From the NCBI GenBank assembly GCA_017303795.1, contig JAFLBR010000001.1:248001-312000 (forward strand): a stretch of DNA of 64,000 nt, in the 5' to 3' direction. The position numbers and the translations under genes were made by a program. Below the pieces are notes generated by a model. That model worked only from the letters and a program-made list of their open reading frames with translations. It searched no databases and was not told the DNA's origin. The number at the start of each line of letters is the position of its first letter. The stretch's first letter is position 1. This document shows positions 41,001 to 49,438 of the stretch, in pieces. Source of the stretch: Cytophagales bacterium (GTDB lineage Bacteria; Bacteroidota; Bacteroidia; Cytophagales; Cyclobacteriaceae).

Positions 41001-41521
41001 AATTTGAAAGAGACCAAAGTCGGAGACCACCCAATCAGAATCTTTTCTCAGGCACAACCATCGGGCAATTGTTTGCCGATAACAACCTCAGCAAAGTTGA
41101 TCTGAGTGAAACAACAACTTCGGTAAGTGGAGCAACGATTATTAAACTGAAAGTAATCAAAAATGAAATGAAGTACGACCTCAAAGAGTTTACCGTAGAA
41201 GCGGGTAAACCGGTTGAGATTATTTTTGAAAACCCGGACTTCATGCAACACAATCTGGTGATTGCACAAATCGGTTCATTGGAAACAGTTGGCCAGGCTG
41301 CCGATAAAATGGCAAGCGATCCGAATGGTGCCGAGAAGCATTACGTTCCGGCACTTCCGCAAGTACTCTTTGCTACTAAACTGGTAAATCCACAGCAAAC
41401 TGAAACGTTGCGGTTTGTAGCACCTGCCAAAGTAGGGGATTATCCGTATGTGTGTACATTCCCTGGCCATTGGTCTATTATGAATGGAACTATGAAAGTT
41501 GTTTCAGGTAAGCCACTTTAA
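38030..41521 (+). CDS. Multidomain lipoprotein: ThuA, dehydrogenase-type propeller, HEAT, jelly roll, azurin-like cupredoxin
   Basis: This 1163-residue lipoprotein (lipobox LVSSC, Cys19) has a ThuA-like domain (about 30-235), a membrane-bound-dehydrogenase type beta-propeller (about 275-660) with two calcium-loop-like stretches (DTDGDGKAD and DTDGDDKAD), HEAT-like helical repeats (about 690-840), a galactose-binding-like jelly roll (about 855-1000) and a C-terminal cupredoxin (about 1040-1160). Copper ligands match azurin spacing: His1074, then Cys1142-x4-His1147-x3-Met1151. No CxxCH haem motif is present, though many relatives end in cytochrome c. It likely oxidises a sugar or sugar alcohol outside the cytoplasm and passes electrons to copper; this is inferred from domains. 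Epimerase and oxidoreductase genes follow within 13 bases. Confidence 0.85.
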   Translation: MRFIIFIFTLCLIGLVSSCNQPAKSLRNDSGKLEILFLGHNSEHHNSAQLLPLLASQLSLDGISFTYTSNPDDLNPENLDKYDALMIYANHDSITTSQETALLSFVEKGKGFIPVHCASWCFRNSPKYIDLVGGQFSTHKTDSFTTEIIKKDHAITQELQPFATWDETYVHAKIASDITVLMERVEGDHREPWTWTKEFGKGRVFYTAYGHDERTWDNPGFHELMKAGILWAVGDEAKQKWETFSKQLPTLLYRDAEGIPNYEKRSPGPRYQDPLTAEESAKLIQVPVGFDLELFASEPNIINPIAMEWDEKGRLWVIETVDYPNTVLEEKGEGDDRIKICEDTDGDGKADKFTVFADKLNIPTSMVFSNGGVIVSQAPHFLFLKDTDGDDKADVRKIIIDGWGVFDTHAGPSNLKYGLDNQIWGVVGYSGFEGTIAGENRQFRQGIYRFKPDVSTFEFMTGTSNNTWGFGLTENNDVFASTANNTHSVFMGIPNKALRDVEGVQLNGNAKIDGHYAMHAITDKVRQVDVFGGFTAAAGHHFYTARNYPEQFWNKVAFVCEPTGHLVHMAQIEKKGAGFIEKDGWNLFAGADEWVAPVDAKVGPDGAVWVLDWYNFIIQHNPTPTPERGGFEGVNGKGNAYENPLRDKSHGRVWRVVSRQAKAVKPLALSKDDPDKLIKALSNDNQLWRLTAQRLLVERGNLDILSKLFDLASNQTVNEFGDNYAAIHALWTIDGLGAISKDDQAQAVVEKALTHPAAGVRKAAIQILSKSGWSEELVTKYKLLNDEDANTRLAAIVSLIEIAPSESLGATLYQISTEENVKNDEWLSKAVYAVAHQHRKGFLAAFKASNTNYSGPKVEVNTTPDAADFNDAAWKAHDVPKYLDPNADGVFWFRRAIEVPAAMVGKKAVLSLGPINDSDITYLNGVRVGGTDRKVNEKRIYNVKENILKAGKNVIAIRVEDIGGPGGIYGKPEEIFLQVGTQKIALAGSWKFERDQSRRPPNQNLFSGTTIGQLFADNNLSKVDLSETTTSVSGATIIKLKVIKNEMKYDLKEFTVEAGKPVEIIFENPDFMQHNLVIAQIGSLETVGQAADKMASDPNGAEKHYVPALPQVLFATKLVNPQQTETLRFVAPAKVGDYPYVCTFPGHWSIMNGTMKVVSGKPL

Positions 41522-41533
41522 CAGATTCAAAAC

Positions 41534-42394
41534 ATGAGTTTGAATGTAAAGTTTGGTGTAAGTACCTGGTTGTGGACTTCACCCTTCACTACTGAAACCA
41601 TCGAGTTGTTTCCAAAGATCAAAGCGATGGGTTTTGATGCAGTAGAAATTCCGGTAGAGTATCCGGAAAAGATTGATGCCAAAAAAGTAAAGGCAGCTTT
41701 GGATCAACACGGACTGGAAGCGATTGTATGTGGAGCGTTTGGCCCCACGCGCGATTTAACAAACGATGATCCTGCTGTGCATGAAACCTGTTTTCAATAC
41801 ATTGTGCAATGCCTTGATTTCTGCAATGCATGGGATGCAAAGTTTTTTGCCGGCCCCATGTATTCTGCTGTGGGTAAAGCACGAATGGTATCGCCTGAGC
41901 AACGAAAAAAAGAATGGGATCGGGCCGTTGCCAACATTCACAAAGTAAGTAAGCTGGCGCAGGAGCGCGATTTGGAAATTGCCTTGGAGCCGCTGAATCG
42001 CTTCGAATCAGATATGATTAATACAGCCGAAGATGTGTTGCGTTTAGTAAATGATGTAAACCATCCCGCTGCTAAAATTATGCTGGATGGATTTCACATG
42101 GCGATTGAAGAGCGCAACATCGAACTGGCCATTACCTCGGTAGGCGGAAGACTTATCCATCTGCAGGTTGCTGAAAATTACCGCGGCACGCCTGGCACGG
42201 GGCAAACTCCCTGGAATTCTTTCAAACAAGGATTACAAAACATAAATTATAAAGGTGTGGTTTCCATTGAAAGCTTTACACCCGAAGTAAAAGAACTGGC
42301 CGGTGCGGTGTGCATCTGGAAAAATCTGGCATTATCGCAAGATGGATTTGCACAGGATGGCCTTCATTTTCTGAAAAAATTATTAAACGATTAA
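41534..42394 (+). CDS. Sugar isomerase/epimerase-like TIM-barrel protein (DTE-type)
   Basis: This 286-residue cytoplasmic protein belongs to the xylose-isomerase-like TIM-barrel group near D-tagatose/D-psicose 3-epimerases. The metal-site pattern is visible: Glu in IALEPLNRFE, Asp in IMLDGFHM, His in the LIHLQVAEN region, and Glu in SIESF. It starts 12 bases after the large dehydrogenase-like gene and ends 3 bases before a Gfo/Idh/MocA gene, so the three are probably one operon. A role in handling a keto-sugar made by oxidation is plausible but unproven. Confidence 0.88.
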   Translation: MSLNVKFGVSTWLWTSPFTTETIELFPKIKAMGFDAVEIPVEYPEKIDAKKVKAALDQHGLEAIVCGAFGPTRDLTNDDPAVHETCFQYIVQCLDFCNAWDAKFFAGPMYSAVGKARMVSPEQRKKEWDRAVANIHKVSKLAQERDLEIALEPLNRFESDMINTAEDVLRLVNDVNHPAAKIMLDGFHMAIEERNIELAITSVGGRLIHLQVAENYRGTPGTGQTPWNSFKQGLQNINYKGVVSIESFTPEVKELAGAVCIWKNLALSQDGFAQDGLHFLKKLLND

Positions 42395-42397
42395 CCC

Positions 42398-43531
42398 ATG
42401 AGCACTAAAACAATCAACATCGCTATTATCGGTCTCGGTTTCGGGGCTGAGTTTATTCCGATCTACCAGAAATATCCGGGCGTTAAGTTAGCGGCAATCT
42501 GCCAACGCAATAAATCCAAGCTCGATGAAATTGGCAACGCCTTTGGTATTGAAAAGCGCTACACTGATTATGATGAGTTACTGAAAGATCCCGACATTCA
42601 TGCGGTACACATCAACACACCTATTCCCGATCATGGTATTCAATCCATCAAAGCATTAAAAGCCGGTAAGCATGTAGCCTGTACCGTGCCCATGGCCACT
42701 ACTGTGGAAGAGTGCGAAGAGATTGTGCGCCTCACTAAAGAAAAAAATCTTACTTATATGATGATGGAAACCGTGGTGTATGCCCGCGAGTTTTTATATA
42801 TGAAAGAATTGTATGAGAAAGGTGAGTTAGGAAAAGTTCAGTTTATCAAAGCCAGTCACCAGCAGGATATGGATGGTTGGCCTAACTACTGGCCAGGACT
42901 TCCACCCATGTATTACGCCACGCATTGTGTAGGCCCGGTGCTGGGTTTGCTTAGAAAAGAAGCTGAGTATGTTTCTTGTTTTGGATCAGGAACCATCCGC
43001 GAAGAGTTGATCAAACATTACAACTCACCGTATGCGGTTGAAACGACACACGTAAAACTGAAAGACTCTGATGTAAGTGCACACGTCTATCGTTCGTTGT
43101 TTGATGTAGCCCGCCAGTATCGCGAAAGCTTTGAAGTATATGGATCCAAGAAATCGGTGGAGTGGCCATTGATTGAAGGTAAACCGTTGGTAGTTCATAC
43201 AGCCAAAAAACCAGAACCTGAAATTCCACAAGAAGTAGAGTGCCCTGATTTTGCCAAGCTATTACCCGAACCGATTCAACGCTTTACCACCAAAGGTGTT
43301 TATGATGCGGATGATCATCAACACTTATCGTTTACACAAGGCGCGGGCCACGGTGGTTCACATCCCCACCTGGTGCATGAATTTTTAAGTGCATTGGTGC
43401 AAGGCAAACAACCTTATCCTAATGCCACGCAATCGGCCAACATTACCTGTGTAGGTATATTGGCACACGAATCGGCCAAACAAGGCGGAAAAATTATTCC
43501 GTTGCCTGAGTTTACGTTTTCGAAACAATAA
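42398..43531 (+). CDS. Gfo/Idh/MocA-family sugar oxidoreductase
   Basis: This 377-residue protein has an N-terminal Rossmann fold (IAIIGLGFGAEFIP) and the family Lys-Pro-like region altered to KHVACTVPMATTVEECEEIV; the usual E-K-P is replaced by T-V-P. The C-terminal alpha/beta domain follows, with a His-rich stretch (DDHQHLSFTQGAGHGGSHPH) near residues 305-325 that could bind metal. No signal peptide is seen. It is the third gene of the unit with the large lipoprotein and the epimerase. Substrate is unknown; it may oxidise or reduce a sugar ring carbon using NAD(P). Confidence 0.87.
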   Translation: MSTKTINIAIIGLGFGAEFIPIYQKYPGVKLAAICQRNKSKLDEIGNAFGIEKRYTDYDELLKDPDIHAVHINTPIPDHGIQSIKALKAGKHVACTVPMATTVEECEEIVRLTKEKNLTYMMMETVVYAREFLYMKELYEKGELGKVQFIKASHQQDMDGWPNYWPGLPPMYYATHCVGPVLGLLRKEAEYVSCFGSGTIREELIKHYNSPYAVETTHVKLKDSDVSAHVYRSLFDVARQYRESFEVYGSKKSVEWPLIEGKPLVVHTAKKPEPEIPQEVECPDFAKLLPEPIQRFTTKGVYDADDHQHLSFTQGAGHGGSHPHLVHEFLSALVQGKQPYPNATQSANITCVGILAHESAKQGGKIIPLPEFTFSKQ

Positions 43532-43608
43532 AACTAAAGAACCTAATAGTTCAAGATTTTGAAAACGTCTATCCAAAGCGTTATTTTTAATGTAAACTGC
43601 TCTATCGG

Positions 43609-44448
43609 ATGGTCAAACTTTTAATTTGGATTCGGACTCATTGGGCAATAGTCATTGCAATTGTGGGTGTTCTAATAGCCATTGATATCTCAATAACCAT
43701 TTGGGTGTTTAAGGATTTTGATTTGGTAATTAGCCATAAAGCTGCGGAATACTTCAGTAATTTGATGACGCCAATTGCAGCGATTATTTCGGTAATACTC
43801 TTCTTGTTTGCAATTAAACAAACAAGCAGTCAAGCAAAATTTATTGAACGACAGCATGAGAGAGAAGAAAGTGATCATGCTAAAGAAGGCTTAAATCAAG
43901 AGTATCAAATGATAGAAGAGGAATTGAAAGAGGATTTTGCCAAATATATTCTTAATGGCGTGGGATTGGCAAACAACCTAAAAATGGAAGAGAAGTATGA
44001 AAATCTCAAAATCAATTCTTTAGATTATATTCCTTTTTTGAGAAGTGAAATCAGTGATCTTGTAAAAAGCCAAGATTATAGTTTAGATGAAATTGACGAT
44101 GTTAATCGAGTAGAACATCAGCGTGCACACTACGTAAGTCGTGACTATGCTAGGACGCTTAAAGCAATTAATCAAATTTGTTTGTTCGTTGATCATAAGT
44201 ATAAGCGAATTGGTTATTTGCTTGACCGAGTCGAGGTATCTAAGTTGACACCGGACGAACGGATACTTTTTCGAAGAAAGATTGAAGTAAATTGGATTAG
44301 AGATTATTTGAATTTTATGAAGTTTAATGCCTCTACAAGGATTCCGGATTTGAGAAAAGCGACTTCCCATGAAGCAATAGATTGGATTCAAATAAATGAG
44401 ACTTCACTTGGTGATTTTTTGAGAAAGTACGGAAGTTATTTTGATTAG
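43609..44448 (+). CDS. Orphan membrane protein with two N-terminal helices (AT-rich gene)
   Basis: I do not recognise this 279-residue protein. Two hydrophobic helices (about residues 12-33 and 46-66) are followed by a charged, mostly helical cytoplasmic region that begins with a coiled-coil-like stretch (IERQHEREESDHAKEG). There is no signal peptide or known catalytic motif. The gene is clearly richer in A and T than its neighbours: two sampled 60-base lines have 18 and 22 G+C, against 31 in a line of the next gene. It sits between two glycan operons with 77 and 90 bases on either side, so it may be a transferred gene. A link to phage defence is only a guess from similar architectures. Confidence 0.65.
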   Translation: MVKLLIWIRTHWAIVIAIVGVLIAIDISITIWVFKDFDLVISHKAAEYFSNLMTPIAAIISVILFLFAIKQTSSQAKFIERQHEREESDHAKEGLNQEYQMIEEELKEDFAKYILNGVGLANNLKMEEKYENLKINSLDYIPFLRSEISDLVKSQDYSLDEIDDVNRVEHQRAHYVSRDYARTLKAINQICLFVDHKYKRIGYLLDRVEVSKLTPDERILFRRKIEVNWIRDYLNFMKFNASTRIPDLRKATSHEAIDWIQINETSLGDFLRKYGSYFD

Positions 44449-44529
44449 AACCGACTTTAAATATTTCAAAATGAGTGATGTTTAATAATCACTGCTGGCT
44501 TTCATAACAAACTTTAGTATTTAAAATAA

Positions 44530-46464
<1,935 letters not shown>

Positions 46465-46479
46465 GATAGAAGAATAGTG

Positions 46480-48411
46480 ATGATGTTCAGATTCTGGTTA
46501 ATCGTTTTTGTTTTAGGGAGCCCGTGTTTATACGCACAATTGGTAACTATAAACAGCCCCGACAAAAGGATTTTGGTTTCTTGTCGGATGGATCAACTTA
46601 CGTATGCGATTTCGTATCAGGGTAAGCCAGTACTTCGCGATTCGAAACTTGGTGTGATCAGAGAAGATGAAGATTTTTCTGCCAACCTGAAGGTGGTAAA
46701 AGTTTCACGACCCAAAATAATTACGGATCGTTACCAAATACTGACCGCAAAAAAATATGATATAACCTATACCGCTACGCAACGGGTAATTGAAACCATT
46801 ACTACTTCCGGCAAAAAGATGAATATTGTGTTTCAGGTATCGAACGATGGTGTAGCTTTTCGATATGAGTTTCCCGAGCAATCGGCTGAAGTGAAAAAGA
46901 TCAAATCGGAAGCAACCAGCTTTCACTTTTTTGAAGGTACACGGGCGTGGTTACAACCTAAAACCGAAGCGCAATCAGGATGGGAACATACCAATCCATC
47001 GTATGAAGCACATTATAAGATGGACATTGCTACAGGTACGGCATCGCCAACAAGAAACGGATGGGTGTATCCTGCACTCTTTAATTATAATGATGTTTGG
47101 ATATTGCTGACGGAAGCAAATCTGGGCCGAACGTATTGTGGCACGGCACTTCAACAGGAATCGCCCGATCACGAGTACAAGATAGACTTTCCACAAACAC
47201 CAGAAGTTTTTACCAATGGCATCTTAAATCCTGAATCTACATTGCCCTGGCAAACTCCGTGGCGCATTATTGCGATTGGAGATTTAAAGACGATTGCAGA
47301 ATCAACATTAGGTACTGATCTGGCTGAGCCTGCAAAGAAAATGGATGCAACTTTTATAAAGCCCGGTAAAGCTGCGTGGAGTTGGATTTTGAAGAAAGAT
47401 GATTCAACGGTTTTCGATGTTCAGAAACGATACATTGACTTTGCATCTGAAATGAAATGGCAATACTGCCTGCTGGATGCCACGTGGGATAAGCTAATCG
47501 GTTATGATTCTGTTAAAATACTGGCCGACTATGCGAAGACAAAAAATGTTGGATTGTTATTATGGTATAATTCGGCTGGCGACTGGAACACTGTTAAGTA
47601 CACACCAAAAGATAAACTGCTAACTCATGAAAGTCGGGTACGGGAGTTTGAACGGTTGCATCAAATGGGTATAAAAGGCATGAAGATAGATTTCTTCTCA
47701 GGCGATGGTCAATCCATGATTAATTATTATCAGGATATTCTGGAGGATGCAGCTAAATACCAACTGCTGATAAACTTTCACGGTGCTACATTACCACGTG
47801 GGTTGCATCGTACCTATCCTAACCACATGACCAGCGAAGCCGTGTTTGGATATGAGATGATTACGTTTGGTCAGAACTCTGCCAATGCAGCACCTGCACA
47901 CTCGGTAATGTCTGCACTTGTTCGCAATGCATTCGATCCCATGGATTTTACTCCTATGAACTTGTATAAAATCCCAAACATAAAACGAGTAACTACAGGT
48001 GCGTTTGAATTGGCTACTTCAGTTATATTCCTATCAGGCATTCAACATTATGCGGAAAGTCCGGAAGGCATGAACCACGTGCCGGAAAACATAAAAGATT
48101 TTTTAAGATTACTACCCGATAGTTGGGACGATGTTAAATTTATTGACGGCTGTCCCGGAAAATTGTTCGTAGTAGCCCGGAAGAAGGATAATACATGGTA
48201 CGTAAGTGGAATTAACGGTGAAAATGTGGAGAAGCAACTCACACTCGATTTATCTTTTCTAAAAAATCGTAAAGGTGAACTTATTGAATCAGCAACTAGT
48301 AAAACCGATGATCTGGTTTTTCAAACAACTTCGATAACCGTACCTGCATCGGGCAATATTAATGTTATCCTAAAAGGAAATGATGGGTTCGTAATAGTTT
48401 TTAAAAATTAA
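46480..48411 (+). CDS. GH97 glycosidase, probably retaining alpha-galactosidase type
   Basis: This 643-residue exported enzyme has a Sec signal (ending near LYAQ), the N-terminal beta-sandwich, a (beta/alpha)8 barrel and a C-terminal beta domain of GH97. I use the ATG at 46480 after an in-frame GTG. The barrel carries GMKIDFFSGDGQ with Asp404, placed like the nucleophile of retaining GH97 members, and Glu453 in MTSEAVFGYE, a likely acid/base; inverting alpha-glucosidases of the family use Glu residues instead. This favours alpha-galactosidase activity over SusB-type alpha-glucosidase. It lies between the double CE1 and the alcohol dehydrogenase remnant, so it probably trims side chains of a branched hemicellulose. 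Confidence 0.85.
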   Translation: MMFRFWLIVFVLGSPCLYAQLVTINSPDKRILVSCRMDQLTYAISYQGKPVLRDSKLGVIREDEDFSANLKVVKVSRPKIITDRYQILTAKKYDITYTATQRVIETITTSGKKMNIVFQVSNDGVAFRYEFPEQSAEVKKIKSEATSFHFFEGTRAWLQPKTEAQSGWEHTNPSYEAHYKMDIATGTASPTRNGWVYPALFNYNDVWILLTEANLGRTYCGTALQQESPDHEYKIDFPQTPEVFTNGILNPESTLPWQTPWRIIAIGDLKTIAESTLGTDLAEPAKKMDATFIKPGKAAWSWILKKDDSTVFDVQKRYIDFASEMKWQYCLLDATWDKLIGYDSVKILADYAKTKNVGLLLWYNSAGDWNTVKYTPKDKLLTHESRVREFERLHQMGIKGMKIDFFSGDGQSMINYYQDILEDAAKYQLLINFHGATLPRGLHRTYPNHMTSEAVFGYEMITFGQNSANAAPAHSVMSALVRNAFDPMDFTPMNLYKIPNIKRVTTGAFELATSVIFLSGIQHYAESPEGMNHVPENIKDFLRLLPDSWDDVKFIDGCPGKLFVVARKKDNTWYVSGINGENVEKQLTLDLSFLKNRKGELIESATSKTDDLVFQTTSITVPASGNINVILKGNDGFVIVFKN

Positions 48412-48416
48412 GTATT

Positions 48417-49434
48417 ATGAAAACGCTTGTCTGTAACAAACCGGGAGAACTTCAGTATTGCATGGCAAGCAATCCTTCGTTAGAAAAACATCATGCTATC
48501 ATAAGAATAAAACGCATCGGCATTTGTGGTACTGATTTACATGCCTTTGAAGGAACGCAACCTTACTTTACCTACCCGCGGATTCTGGGCCATGAATTAG
48601 CGGGTGAGTTGGTTGACATGGACAATGCCCCCGGTTTTTCAAAAGGTGATCTTGTTACCATCATCCCTTACTTCAATTGTGGAACGTGCATAGCATGCCG
48701 AAGAGGCAAGCCAAATTGTTGTGTAAGCATGAAAGTGTGTGGAGTTCACATAGATGGTGGCATGGTAGAATACCTATCTGTGCCTTCAACATCGTTGGTT
48801 CATAGTAATGGGTTAAGTTTAGATGAATTAGCTTTAGTAGAACCGCTGGCTATTGGCGCACATGGGATAAGGCGGGCGATGGTGGAAGAGGGAGAATTTG
48901 TTTTAGTGATAGGCGCGGGCCCGATTGGGTTGGGTACGATGGAGTTTGCCCGGATTGCAGGTGGCAAAGTGATTGCACTTGATATCAACGAGCAACGTTT
49001 GAACTACTGCCGGGAAAAATTGAAAATTGAACATACGGTTAATGCATCTTCAATAGATGTATTGAGTGCATTGCGCGATATTACCAATGGCGAGATGCCT
49101 ACCATGGTGATAGATGCAACCGGAAGTCTGAAAGCCATTAATAATGCTTTTCAATACCTGGCGCACGGTGGTCGCTATGTGTTGATTTGGTTTACAGAAA
49201 GGAGATATTGCATTCAGTCATCCTGAATTTCATAAGCGGGAAGCTACTTTAATGAGCAGTCGTAACGCCACACGACAAGACTTTGAGCTTGTAATCAACT
49301 CCATAAAAAATGGTTTAATAAAACCAGATTCCTACATTACCCATCGGGTTGGTTTTGATGAAGTAAGCAGCGTATTTAGTGGGTGGTTAAATCCAGCCAA
49401 CCGTGTCATCAAGGCAATGGTAGAATTCAATTAA
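48417..49434 (+). pseudogene. Zinc-dependent alcohol dehydrogenase (MDR), frameshifted
   Basis: The gene encodes a zinc alcohol/polyol dehydrogenase of about 338 residues, but the frame breaks near residue 257. It starts with GICGTDLHAFEG (catalytic Cys), GHE, the structural-zinc Cys set CGTCIACRRGKPNC and the Rossmann motif GAGPIGLG. After YVLI the frame reads WFTERRYCIQSS and stops at 49226; skipping one T in the TTT at 49186-49188 restores GLQKGDIAFSHPEF and continues to the normal stop at 49434. Full length then fits the family. It may be a true pseudogene or a one-base sequencing error. It lies 5 bases after GH97 and 4 before GH95; the substrate, perhaps L-galactose, fucose or a polyol, is unknown. 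Confidence 0.85.
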
Positions 49435-49438
49435 TATC

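Noticed and set aside
38030-41521. Cytochrome c domain in the large lipoprotein
   Set aside because: I looked for CxxCH, since related propeller dehydrogenases often carry it, but found none; the C-terminus fits a cupredoxin.
44472-44491. AGTGAT/ATCACT inverted repeat
   Set aside because: Six base pairs around an 8-base AT-rich loop without T-run is weak evidence for a terminator or operator.
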